Shown in pieces: positions 11,741-23,048 of a stretch of DNA of 64,000 nucleotides (positions are counted from its first letter, which is position 1; every line of letters begins with the position of its first letter). The notes under the pieces are model-generated. The model saw nothing but the letters and a program-made list of their open reading frames with translations, searched no databases and had not been told where the DNA came from. Where the stretch lies: contig JBBHKE010001526.1 in NCBI GenBank assembly GCA_037447655.1, positions 158,601-222,600 of the forward strand, written 5' to 3'. The translations under genes and the position numbers were made by a program. Origin of the DNA: Zygnema cylindricum. Lineage: Eukaryota > Streptophyta > Zygnematophyceae > Zygnematales > Zygnemataceae.

Positions 11741-12582
11741 TTTTCTTCCCTCCGGAAGAACCCCCTCCGTGGTTCTTTTGGAGCCTCAGCTCCGCCAGCT
11801 TGGCACAATCCGCGATAAAGTGCCCCGACTTTTTGCAAATATGACATAGGCCCTTTAGGGGCCTCGGTCCTCCAAGTTTGACTCTTTCTCCTTTCTATGG
11901 TTTTTTTGGTTCAGGTCTCCACCTGTCCCCTCCGTCGGCTAGAGCTTGAACGCTCTTTCCTACTTTCCTGATCTCCATGGTATTTTCTTGCACAAGTATC
12001 ATCCGGACCACTGTATTCCACTTCCATGAACTATCAGTCATTTCTTGTACTGGGTACACTATGTTCTCATACTCGTCTGGTAACTTCATGATGAGAGTGT
12101 TAACCTTCATTTTCATTGTACCTGTCCAATTGACACTTTCCATCTCCATATACAAACAAGAAAGATCATTGCAATAATCTAACATCTTTCCTCATTTGTA
12201 AGTGTAACTCACTAGCTTTTGCTCAGCCAACTGGAGCTCCTGAATAGTACCAGCTCTATAGATCTCCACCAAACTCTCCCACAACTCCTCGGCCTTGTAA
12301 ATATTAAGGTGAGAGGTGGCCAAGGCTTGAGTGAGATGCCTTAGAATGAAGTTCTTCGCAGCCATGTTTACGTCTTCCCACATTTGAGCATCATTCTCAA
12401 CGGTCTTCACGGCCGCCGCTCCCGGTGCCATGGTAATAGGGGTGAGGGGTGTCTCCTTCCCTTTCCCTTTTTTCGGACACACTGCTGTCCCCATCATCGG
12501 CCTCCTCCGCGGAAGCAGTCGCTGCTGCAGAAAACCTTACTCCTCCAAATCCTGGCGGAGTTCTTGAAGATGGACGTTTCAC
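11741..12582 (-). pseudogene. Ty1/copia gag, family F1, 5'-truncated
   Basis: This is the gag that precedes the pol at 8370-11740. It shows KRPSSRTPPGFGGVRFSAAA (12582-12500), MWEDVNMAAKNFILRHLTQALATSHLNIYKAEELWESL (about 12390-12270), LIMKLPDEYENIVYPVQEM, and a zinc knuckle region near 11840 where the knuckle cysteines are partly changed. The first roughly 45 codons, the primer-binding site and the 5' LTR are absent: sequence changes abruptly at 12583. The frame is interrupted at about 12190 and 11890. Confidence 0.85.
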
Positions 12583-12800
12583 TTGTTTCGGATCACTTCT
12601 TGCGAACTGAAAGTGTCAAACGACGGCGTATCCGATTTTACATCCGACGGTTCATGTTTACGCCCATAAAGTTGGAGAATCAAATTGCTCATTCAGTAGG
12701 CTTATTTTTTTGACATTTTTTTTTTTAGTACGACACTGTACGATACAGTACGACTTTCACTAAATAACGACATTTTTTCCCTAAAGGAGCCTTACCCTTA
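12583..12800. other. Unassigned spacer left of the MITE-B composite
   Basis: No gene or repeat is recognised apart from a T-rich run near 12705-12728 and GTAC-rich wording (12730-12755). The last three bases, TTA (12798-12800), are the target duplication of MITE-B. Confidence 0.5.
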
Positions 12801-13347
12801 GGGTAACATTCCATTAGGCGGTCCCAACAAATGTACGGAGAAGTCTACACGTTTACCAGAAGTCGGCTCAATATTGTCGGGCCAGTAACAAACCTTCCTC
12901 AATTATGATTGGCGCCTCATAGGTTAGAGTCCAGGTTCTGAAAATCTTAAAAAAATCTACGAACGGAAAATCTTAACGAAATATTAGTACGACTAGAGGT
13001 ACACCGCGAATCGTAATTAGAGTAAAGAAATAATTAGAGTAAAATAACGAGAAAAAATAATTAGAGTTATTAACTATATTTTGGGAAATTAACCCTTTTA
13101 AAAAAAAACATTATTCTAAATTCTCAATAACTCTAATTTGGGAGTAAATTTGGGTGTTGAATATATCTACTGTAGGTTAGGTGTATGTACAAAATCTCAC
13201 AAAATGTACAACTTCATGTCATAATGACGTTAGCACTACGCGGTTTGTTAAAACACAGTTACATGATAACGACATGTATCAAACCATTATTTGTACTTTT
13301 TTACTTAACAAATTACAATTTTGCACGTTTAGACACCGAGCGTACGC

Positions 13348-14186
13348 TGTTGTTTTGGAAAGCTTTAGTCCTCTCTATGCCTCGATTGTGAGAGAGAGAG
13401 AGTTTCACGACTTAGCATATGTTTGGTTGTAAGTTCGTTTCATTACACACCAGAATTGATGTTCCACTAGATCGGTAGGGAGTACACCTTTGTATACACT
13501 CCCAAGACACAAGTCACTACAAGAAAGAAGACACTCCAAAATATCCGATTGTTTGTGCATAGATATACTTGAGGACAAAATGGCACATGGAGATTTGTCT
13601 ACGGTGCCGAATGTGATATGTACGCGGCTGAGGGAGACCACCGACAAATGCTGGTCCGTGTGAACCACATACACGACAAATGACGTGGCATATAGAATTC
13701 TACTCCTTTGTAAATATCTAGTTAAGTAGATTTTTGTCTTTGTGTGGTTAGTTGATTAGTAAAGGAATCTTTTTGTGTGACGTACCTTGTTCGGTTTGAG
13801 CCGTAGGTATTTATTGTACGGCTGGTATGCCTCCGTACGTTCAGCAGCATAGGCTTCAGTGTATATTAGTAGGACTTAGATAACTTTGAAGTTATGAACA
13901 TTTTGTAGTCAGAAACTGTACAGCCTGTTTTTGGCATTTTCATCTGTGGATATCTCACAGATCTGTTGGCAGAATTATTTGAAATTTTGTGTATGTGTTC
14001 ATCCTGATATTATCTACTTTGTGGTAGATTTGCAGAGCTATTGTGTCTCTGGTTTGGGTTTTATCAACTGTTGAAGTGTCTGTTTTTCAGACCGGTTTTG
14101 TGAAAGTTTCTTGCTTGGTTTGGTTCCGAGATGACTACACCGGCATCCTCATCGTCTTCGGTTCCGGCTGTTGTCTCAGAACAACA
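13348..14186 (+). repeat. 5' LTR of the F5 element
   Basis: It starts TGTTGTTTTGG and ends ...GAACAACA. It includes the gag ATG at 14131 and the first 18 codons plus 2 nt. The reading frames inside it (for example 13405-13674 minus) recur unchanged in the 3' LTR and are not genes. Confidence 0.95.
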
Positions 14187-17100
14187 GGTCACGGGCCCGC
14201 CTTCACGAATTCCGGTTTTTGATGGGAGAGAATATCTGTATTGGGCAGATCTTGTAAGGTCTTATTTTGTACAAGTGAAGCTTTTTGATGTTGTTAATGG
14301 ATATATGGTAGAAACTGATGTAAACTATGATCAAAAGAATGAGCAGGCTCTTCATTTGATAAAGTTAATGATATCTAAGGAGCTGCATATGACATACATT
14401 CAGGCTTCTAAAGCATCAGAGATTTGGGATGCTTTGAAAAAGACATATTCTAGGGCTAATGCACAACATGAGATTATAACTGCTGGGCAGATTTGGGAAT
14501 ATAAGTATACAGGCGGAAGCATGGCAGAATATTGCAATAAATTCAGACTTCTAGTTGCAGAAAATGCATGTTCAGGTGGTTCATTTCCTGAGTATCACCA
14601 AGCAATGATTTTAGTGAGGGGGCTTCCTAGTGAGTATAAAGGTGCCTATGATGAACTGAAAAAATTGGATAAGACACAGTGGAATCTAGCTACAGCTATA
14701 GAGTATGTGCTAGAAGAAGAAGCAAATCAGTTGGCATTTAATTCTGGAAAACCAGTTGTAGCTTACAATGCTCAGTTTCAAAGAGATAATAGATTTCAAG
14801 GAAATCAGTCCTTTCAGCAATATGAACGGTGTGTCTATTGCTATAATAATGGTCATTTGTACAAGTTTTGTCCTTTGTATATAAAAGCGTGTGAAACAGG
14901 TTCTTACCGCAAAGGATGGAAGGTGAGAGGAGCTCCATTTACACCGAAACCTCCGAGCAAAACCGCAGCTTTTTCAGCGGAGGAAGAGGAACCGGTGAAG
15001 GAGATGGAGAAGGAGAAATCAGAGGTTGTTAGTTTTCCTAAAACTGACGACACCGAGTTCTTTGCAATGGCAAAGATGATGGAGGGAGAGAAAGATCTCG
15101 GGTGGATTATGGACTCCGGAAGTTCCTCCCATATGTGTTGGAACAAATCCTATTTCAAGGATATGACACCTATCCCTACTCGTCAAATCTTTTATGCTTG
15201 TGGTGCCACGGTGGAAGCTAATGCTAAGGGTAGCATAGATCTGAATTGTGAGATAGATGGCAAAGCTGTAAAAAGAACTTTGCATGATGTGTTATATGTG
15301 CCTAAATTTAAGAAAAAATTGTTTTCTACCTCAGTTGCAGAGAGTAAAGGTTTTGATGTTCTTCAGAGCAAAGGCAAAAAGATAGTAAGCAAGGATGGGA
15401 GAGTAGCCTTAGTGGGAACTAGAGGCCCAAACATGTTGTATCGGATGGACCTGGTTAATAAAGTTGATTTTGTGTACTCCAGTGTCCTATCTGAAAATGT
15501 TTTGTGGCATAAAAGGCTTGGGCATGTTCACAATGAGAGGCTTGAAAAGATGGTGAAGACTAATATGATAGATGGTGTCAAGCTTGGTGAAAAGGAATCC
15601 CATGTTTGTGATGGTTGTGCTCTAGGAAAGCTTCATAAGCTTCCCCTACCACAGACTTCAGATTATCGAGCAAAGGATCTTCTCGGCCTTATCCACTCGG
15701 ATGTATGGGGACCGGCCAAAGTTCCTTCTCTTGGTGGAAGGAAATACCTTGTTACCTTCACTGATGACCACTCACGTTTCAGCCGAGTGTACTTTATGAA
15801 GGAGAAGAGCGAGGTCTTCACACATTTCAAGCATTTCCGGATCTGGGCGGAAAAACTTCACGGGAAATCGATCCTTGCTTTGCGATCTGACAACGGTGGA
15901 GAGTATGTATCAAATGCCTTTGCTGAATACTTGAAAGAAAATGGAATTTCTCATGAGTTTACTGTTCCTTACACTCCGGAACAGAATGGTGTGGCTGAAA
16001 GACTCAATAGGACCTTGACTGAATGTGCTATGTCTATGATGATGGATAAAGGTGTAGATCCGAAATTTTGGGGGGAAGCTTTTCAGTGTGCTTCTTACAT
16101 TAGAAATAGAATAGAAACTAGATCTGTGAAGGATAAAACACCTTATGAAATGTGGACAGGAAGAAAGCCGAATGTTAGCCACTTTAGAGTATTTGGGAGT
16201 AAGTGTTTTATGTTGGATAACCTTCCAAATTGGAAATTAAGTCCGAAATCTGTACCTGGGATATTTTTGGGCTATGATGATGAGTCCGTAGGATATAGAG
16301 TGTATAATCCTCAGAAAAATACAATTCAGATTGCTAGGAATATTCAGATCAAAGAAAAAAGTCAATCTGTTGATGTTTTTAGCATGAATGAAGCAGAAAA
16401 GGCAGAAAAATTGCAGGAATATGTCATCCTTGAGCAGATTCCTTTCAAGCTGGTATCAACGGTTTCTTCCTCTACATCTGAACTACCACATGTTTTGGGG
16501 CTGCCTGATCCACCTACTATTGCAACTACTATCGGACCGCCTCCTCCTCCTCCTCCTCCTCCTCCAAGACTGCCTCGGGAACCAACAATTCTCGCTTCAG
16601 ATTTTCCGGGGGGAAGAAGACAAAGCAGCCGGCTGAGAGGTGACCGAGTGGATCATGCTTATTCTGCAATCACAGGGGAGCCTCTTACCATTCAAGAAGC
16701 TTTCTCCGTTCCGGAAAAAGATCTGTGGATTGCTGCGGCAAATGACGAGATAAAGTCAATTATGGAGGCTCAAACTTGGGAGCTTGTGGAACTTCCACCG
16801 GATCGAAAAGCGATTGGTTGTAAGTGGGTATTCAAGTTAAAACTGAATCCTGATAACACCATTGAAAGATATAAGGCTAGGCTTGTTGCTAAGGGGTATA
16901 GCCAAAAAGAGGGCATTGATTATGAAGAGACGTTCTCACCTGCAGTTCGTTTTCCTACTGTTAGGATTCTCTTATCTTTAACAGCAATAGAGGATATGGA
17001 ATTGCATCAAATGGATGTGAAAACAGCTTTCTTGCATGGGGATTTGGAGGAAGTTATATATATGAAGCAACCAGAGGGATATGTAGAAAAAGGGAAAGAA

Positions 17101-18255
17101 AATCTGGTCTGTAAATTGTTGAAGTCCCTTTATGGTCTGAAGCAGGCTCCACGACAGTGGAACCTAAAACTGGATGAATTTTTGACAAATCTTGGCTTTA
17201 CTAGAATCAGTTCAGATCATTCAGTTTATGTTATGCAAGGGGAAGATGGAGTGATATATATTGCTGTTTATGTTGATGATTTGCTGTTGCTAAGCAAATC
17301 CATTAATGAAATTAACAAAATAAAATCAGCTCTAAATTCCCGGTTCGAAATGAAAGATTTAGGGGAGGCTTAGTATATTTTGGGAATTCAGGTAGAAAGG
17401 GATAGAAAACAAAGACTAATTTATTTGACACAGAAGGAAGCCATTGGAAACATGCTTGAAAGGTTCGGCATGTCAGAGGCAAAGGGAAGTGCTACTCCCA
17501 TGGAGTTCAGACAGAAAATAGAAGGGAAAGAATCATATGGTGGGGTTGTGATTGATAACTCTTTGGAGTCAAGGGAGGCAGATTTTATGTCCTCCATTCC
17601 CTACAGGCAGATCGTCGGAAGCCTCATCTACTTCATGAACTGTACCCGTCCGGATATTGCTGCAGCTGTTGGAGCCTTAAGCCGAAGTTTGCAAAATCCA
17701 AAGAAGTCAGATTGGGAGGCAGCAAAGAGAGTTCTTCGATATCTTGCAGGATCTCGAAACCTCCGACTCTCTCTCGGTGGAGAGGAAGTAAAAATTCAGA
17801 CATGGAGCGATGCGAGCTATGGAGATATGCCAAGCCGACGCTCTACTAGTGGATACATTCTCAAGATTGGAAGTGGGACATGCTGCTGGAGCAGCAAACT
17901 TCAGAAGGTGACAGCTCAGTCTACTATGGAGGCTGAGTACATGGCGGCTAGCGCAGCCGTCAAAGAGTTACTTTGGGTAAAGTCTCTCCTTCAAGAGCTT
18001 TTGTTTATGCAATCTGGACCTCAGGTAGTGTGGTGTGACAATCAGGCTGCCATTGCTATTGCATCTAACCCTAGCCATCACTTTAAGAGCAAACACATTG
18101 ATATCAAGCTACACTTTGTGAGAGAGAAGGTTATGGGAAGAGTTCTGAAACTCAGTTATTTACCAGATGAGGAGATGGTTGCTGACATGATGACTAAACC
18201 CTTGCCTGCACCTAAATTAAAGTTTTGCAGAGAGGCATGTGGCTTAAGTGGCTAG
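14131..18255 (+). CDS. Ty1/copia gag-pol polyprotein, one premature stop
   Basis: This is a single frame of 1374 codons for the structural and enzymatic proteins of a copia element. In order: gag (UBN2-type, 1-230), CCHC zinc knuckle C-x2-C-x4-H-x4-C at 234-247 (CVYCYNNGHLYKFC), protease D-S-G at 328-330, GAG-pre-integrase HHCC region (HKRLGHVHN...CDGCALGK, about 459-500), and integrase with D524, D587, E623 (D-35-E spacing). A Pro run follows near 803-812, encoded by a CCT repeat. RT has YVDD at 1047-1050. RNase H ends in CDNQAAIAIASNPSHHFKSKH. The only defect is TAG at 17371-17373 in GEA-x-YILGIQ, where every relative has Lys (AAG): one A-to-T change. The ATG lies inside the LTR, and the primer-binding site is codons 19-23. 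No separate gag stop or frameshift site is seen, so gag and pol are one frame. Confidence 0.95.
14187..14201 (+). other. Primer-binding site, anticodon-arm type (F5)
   Basis: GGTCACGGGCCCGCC directly follows the LTR. It matches 12 of 15 positions of the complement of the plant tRNA-iMet anticodon arm, with one further G-U pair, and lies inside gag. No TGG-type site matching a tRNA 3' end is present. Confidence 0.6.
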
Positions 18256-18263
18256 CAGAGTCT

Positions 18264-18278
18264 AAAGCTTTAGGGGTG
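18264..18278 (+). other. Polypurine tract of the F5 element
   Basis: AAAGCTTTAGGGGTG lies immediately before the 3' LTR, the expected site for plus-strand DNA priming. Confidence 0.7.
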
Positions 18279-19117
18279 TGTTGTTTTGGAAAGCTTTAGT
18301 CCTCTCTATGCCTCGATTGTGAGAGAGAGAGAGTTTCACGACTTAGCATATGTTTGGTTGTAAGTTCGTTTCATTACACACCAGAATTGATGTTCCACTA
18401 GATCGGTAGGGAGTACACCTTTGTATACACTCCCAAGACACAAGTCACTACAAGAAAGAAGACACTCCAAAATATCCGATTGTTTGTGCATAGATATACT
18501 TGAGGACAAAATGGCACATGGAGATTTGTCTACGGTGCCGAATGTGATATGTACGCGGCTGAGGGAGACCACCGACAAATGCTGGTCCGTGTGAACCACA
18601 TACACGACAAATGACGTGGCATATAGAATTCTACTCCTTTGTAAATATCTAGTTAAGTAGATTTTTGTCTTTGTGTGGTTAGTTGATTAGTAAAGGAATC
18701 TTTTTGTGTGACGTACCTTGTTCGGTTTGAGCCGTAGGTATTTATTGTACGGCTGGTATGCCTCCGTACGTTCAGCAGCATAGGCTTCAGTGTATATTAG
18801 TAGGACTTAGATAACTTTGAAGTTATGAACATTTTGTAGTCAGAAACTGTACAGCCTGTTTTTGGCATTTTCATCTGTGGATATCTCACAGATCTGTTGG
18901 CAGAATTATTTGAAATTTTGTGTATGTGTTCATCCTGATATTATCTACTTTGTGGTAGATTTGCAGAGCTATTGTGTCTCTGGTTTGGGTTTTATCAACT
19001 GTTGAAGTGTCTGTTTTTCAGACCGGTTTTGTGAAAGTTTCTTGCTTGGTTTGGTTCCGAGATGACTACACCGGCATCCTCATCGTCTTCGGTTCCGGCT
19101 GTTGTCTCAGAACAACA
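18279..19117 (+). repeat. 3' LTR of the F5 element
   Basis: It repeats 13348-14186 without a visible difference, including the gag ATG (at 19062) and 18 codons. It is followed by TACGC and the second half of MITE-A. Confidence 0.95.
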
Positions 19118-19819
19118 TACGCCACACTATTTAAAAAGGAACTATATTAGAGTTTTTAACGCTCATTCAAAAAGTACCTTAAATAATATAAACAATAATT
19201 TAGAATAATGTATTCTATTTATGGTGATAGAGTCAAGTTTTGAGGTGACCAAATAAGCGTACATAACTCTAATTACGATTCGCAGTGTAGCTAATGATTC
19301 GCACGTAAAGTTTGCTGCCTGATTTTGATTTTGAAAACAGAATAAAAAATTTCAAAAAAAATGGCAAAAACACGCGGCAAACTTTGAAGGTCGTGACAAA
19401 CTTTGAATGTCGGTGGATGTCAGACAGAGCGTGCAATGATATTTTCAGCTGACCTGCATCCATCGTGGCAGGCGCCACAGGACCTGTACGACATGTAGGC
19501 CTATGATCGCATGTTCAAAGTGGATATTTTTTTTGTTTTTCACGTGTAATAATGGTACACGACTAGTATCGAGCAACTCTCCTCGCGAAGAGAGTATCTT
19601 CACACCGTAAAATGTATGGGATTGCTTCGCGGATCTCAAAAAGTGAAATATCCAACGTTCCGAAATTACGGCTACATCATTGGAGCATCCTGACAACTTT
19701 CTAGAAACAATGTTTTGCCTGACAAAAAAAAATATAATGGTACGGCGTTGTACGACGCTGAACGAAAACGTACGGTGTCTAGTAAGGAACCCCACTTTTC
19801 GTCTAATGGAATGTTACCT

Positions 19820-20284
19820 TTAGGGTGGCCTTCCATTATGTGTTTCACTAATTGTACAAAAAAGTATACTGAAGGGTGTGTCTTCCATTAGGTCTCGTCA
19901 GTAAACCACTTTTTATTTAACTGGCTTATTTGGTTGGTACCACGTAGGCTAATATACGATGCTGAAAATCTTGAAAGAATCTTCGAATGCAATGTCTAAA
20001 CGCAATATCTTTACAGCAAAGGTAATATATGTACTAGCGGAGATAATATCTGTACCATCAGAGGTAATTAATAATGGATACAGAGGGCATTATAAGGTGC
20101 TACCCAAAAAATCAAAACAGAAAGACAAAAAAGCGACGACAAACTTTGATGGTAGGAGCGTGATAGGATAACTTTGGCGAATTTGCAGCCACCCTGGGGA
20201 AGGCAAATGGCCCTTGCGACCTGTACGCTCATACGCACGCGCTGATCGTGGGTTTTTTTTTATTTTTCCACGCGGCCCATTTTT
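19820..20284. repeat. Truncated MITE-B-related fragment
   Basis: It begins AGGGTGGCCTTCCATTA and contains GCTGAAAATCTTGAAAGAATC and GACGACAAACTTTGATGGTAG. These match the inner parts of MITE-B (12900-12960 and 19380-19400). It is cut on the right by an F3 LTR. No gene is seen. Confidence 0.55.
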
Positions 20285-20743
20285 ACATTCTGTGACCTCC
20301 ATTAGTACACAGAATATGCAACTTACTTGAAGCTTCTAGGATAAATTTAAACGAATCACTTCTACTTAGAACAGCTGCCACCCTGGCAGGCAATGACTCT
20401 GACTCCTTTCATCCTTGTGAAGGTTGGACCCCCTTGAGCCTAATGCAAAATAAATAGCTCAAAACGCCCAACCAGGCGATTAATTATCAAAAGGCAAAGA
20501 TGCCAATTTTTATACAAGCTCTCAGAGACGGAGGCGACTACCTACCCAAAACTCTAAGTCCTAAGCCCCTCTCTAAACCCCCTTAGTACCGAGGTATGGA
20601 GCCAATCAAATGACTGTACAGTATAGGAAGGTACTACTGACGATGTACTTTCTATACGGCCAATGTACAACTTTGCCATGGAGGGGAAGCTTGTCACCCA
20701 TAGACTTGTCTCTCGGTTTCCCGTAAAATTTACAAACGACTGA
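20285..20743 (-). repeat. F3 LTR, 3' part only
   Basis: It matches the first half of 23049-23978 as read on the plus strand. It stops at CAAACGACTGA (20743) and joins integrase/RT-linker coding sequence. The rest of this LTR, plus RT and RNase H, was removed in a deletion. Confidence 0.75.
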
Positions 20744-23048
20744 ATCTAGTTTCCAACTCTTTCTGTCAGAATTCAGACTATACACTTGACTCCCAAATGC
20801 TTTTAGATGAGATACATATGGCTTCCTCTCAACCCATCTCTCATACGTTGTTTCTCCTTTTATAGTTGTTGTAAGAACTCAATTCTTGATGTAATTGGCA
20901 CAATTTATAGCTTCGACTCAGAAGCGTTTCCCTATCTTTTTATATGGTAGCATGCTTCGGGCGCTATCATCTAAAGTTCTATTTAATCTTTCGACTACAC
21001 TATTTTGTTTTGGATTTTTTGGCATATTCTTTGAATGTTGTACTCCCTCATCTCTCAAGAAACCGTCAAACTGATTAGATGTATATTCTCCCCCATTATC
21101 ACTTCTAATTCTTTTAATAGGGGTTCCATGCAACTTCTCACTCCATGTTTTATATTTTTTAAAAGAAAGTTGTGTTTCAAATTTATTTTTAAGGAAGTAA
21201 ACTCTAGAATATCTAGACTAGTCATCAGTTATGGTTAACATATATCTTTTCCCTCCTACTTATGCTACTTTAGCTGGTCCCCATATATCACAGTGTATAA
21301 GATCTAGCACCCTTTCCCCTCTATACGTGGCAGATTTGGCAAAGGGCAATCTGTGAGCCTTACCTTGTGCAAAACCGCTACAATCATCCATCTTTTCACT
21401 ATCCCAATAGTGAATCCCTTCCACTACACCAAGCTTTTTGATTTCCCTCAATCTGACCAAATACACATGCCCAAGCCGCTTATGCCATGTCATTATCTCG
21501 AGGACACTAGTATGATAAGCATTCTTCTTTTCATTGCTCAAGTTAAGCCTAAACATTCATTGGTTACCCTTGTCGGCACTGAAATATACCTTATCATCAT
21601 ACTTTGCTGTGAAAGTTTCCTTTCTATTATAAGTCTTAAAATCTTTGTCATCCAAAATAGAGGCAGAGATGATATTCTTGCATAACTAAGGTATATAGAG
21701 GACATATGAGAATGTAACTATAGACGTCTGGCCCTCCATGAGTACCTTTGGATCTATCGATCCCACTAGATCTGTAGGAACTACTCTCCCTTCCTCATAC
21801 TCTATCTCTATTGTGGGAATCTTTCTCAGCTTAGTAAATAATTTGTTTTCACGACACATATGCATTGAGGCACCCGAGTCAGTAATCCAACCTTCCTCTA
21901 GAATATCTCAGACAACTCCAACACACATTTTGGCTTCTTTGGGATCTTGTTCTCCTCCAATATCTGGTAGAGATGGAGCCCCCCATCTTTTTGGTCCGAG
22001 GTCTCCTCCTCTCCGAGCTTCCCTTTCACCTTTGTGGTCACAAGTGCCTTCTTTTTTCCAAAAGGTCCACCAGATTTGTTCTCCTTGAGTCTTAGCTCCG
22101 TCAGCTTGGTACACTCTGCCATGTAGTGACCTAGTTTCTTCCAAAAATATCAAAGCCTTTTTGGAGGTCGAGATCCGAATCCATCCTGTAGAACTCTTTT
22201 CCCTCCTCCACCAAACATCCCATAAGGTTTTTTGTTCTTTTATCTCTTGAATTAGTTCTGACGGCCAAGGCTTGACAACTCTTCTTTCCGCTCCGAAGCT
22301 CAATGGTGTTCTTTGTGATCAAGATCATTCCAACCACTGTGTTTGAAACCCACCGGTTGTCTAACAGATCCTAAACCTTGTTGAAATTATTGTCATACTC
22401 CTTTGGGAGCTTAATCAACAAGGTATTCACCTTCTGTTTTTCAGATTCCACCAATCTAGCGCTTTTCATCTCCACAAACAAACCTTCCAAATCATTACAA
22501 AAGTTAAGCATTTTCTCTCATTTGTAAACAAATGCCTGGATTTTTTATTTATTTATGAGTTTTTGTTCTGAATTGTGCCACTCCTATAATTGTCTTCAAG
22601 TGCCTCCCACAAGTCGGCTGCTTTTTCTATAGTAAAATGAGGTGTGTCCATTTTTCGAAAAAGGCAACTGAAAAAGAAGTGATATGCGATAGAGTTGTTT
22701 AATTCCCAAGCATCAAGGTCATTCTCCTTGCTTTTAGGCATCACTTCAACCGCTACTAGCTTTGGTGGTGATCTCGACGTCACGGGTGTCAGCTTCTCAT
22801 TTACTTTTCTTGTATCAGAGACGCTACTCTCTCCTTTATCATCCTCCTTTTTTGAGTCTCCGTATCCTACTGAGAATCACAGTCCTCCAAATCTTGGTGG
22901 GGCTCCCAATGGTGTGGATGGCCACCCGACACGGCCACTCACAATACCCCATAACCTCTTTCAAAGAAGTGCTCCTTTTATCATCTTGTTCCTGTAGATA
23001 AACCATGTTCCATCAAAGATAGGCACCCTAAAGGGTGAGCCTATAACG
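20744..23048 (-). pseudogene. Ty1/copia gag-protease-integrase, family F3, internal-deletion derivative
   Basis: Minus-strand order from the right: gag start region at about 23070-23034; gag N-terminal part to 22560; LLIKLPKEYDNNF-type segment (about 22430-22390); a zinc-knuckle remnant near 22140; protease region near 21870; pre-integrase with HKRLGHVYLVRLREIKKLGVVEG (about 21500-21400) and CSGFAQGKAHRL, where relatives have Cys-Ser-Gly-Cys; then integrase with LIHCDIWGPAKVA, RSDNGGEYTSNQF (about 21120-21080) and SVVERLNRTL. RT and RNase H are missing. Frames are interrupted at least six times. The primer-binding site at 23034-23048 has three mismatches to the family consensus. Confidence 0.85.

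Larger units (their letters stand above)
13348..19117 (+). mobile_element. Nearly intact Ty1/copia retrotransposon, family F5
   Basis: The element is 5770 bp with two 839-bp LTRs and a 5-bp target duplication TACGC at 13343-13347 and 19118-19122. The empty site can be read off other MITE-A copies (57960-58000), where the flanks are contiguous, so the insertion into MITE-A is certain. The LTRs look identical base for base, so the insertion is recent. It encodes one gag-pol frame (14131-18255) with a single in-frame TAG. It is the youngest datable event in the window and a candidate for a still-active family elsewhere in the genome. Confidence 0.96.
13000..19289. mobile_element. MITE-A copy 1, split by the copia element
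   Basis: The ends are TACACCGCGAATCGTAATTAG and CTAATTACGATTCGCAGTGTA; the outer TA may be the target duplication (Tc1/mariner style). After removing the copia element and one TACGC it is about 515 bp. It shares with the other copies an internal block near 13160-13345 with CACGTCATTATGACGTT-like wording. It is non-coding. Confidence 0.8.
12801..19819. mobile_element. MITE-B copy 1, containing MITE-A and an intact copia element
   Basis: Terminal inverted repeats are GGGTAACATTCCATTAGGCG (12801) and its complement, ending GTTACCT (19819). A 3-bp duplication TTA flanks it (12798-12800, 19820-19822), as expected for PIF/Harbinger-type elements. Without the nested insertions it is about 730 bp. 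No transposase is present. A second copy lies at 44633-46032. Confidence 0.8.

Noticed and set aside
13405-13674. 89-aa minus-strand frame that recurs at 18336-18605
   Set aside because: It repeats only because it lies in the two LTRs of the F5 element; no protein motif.
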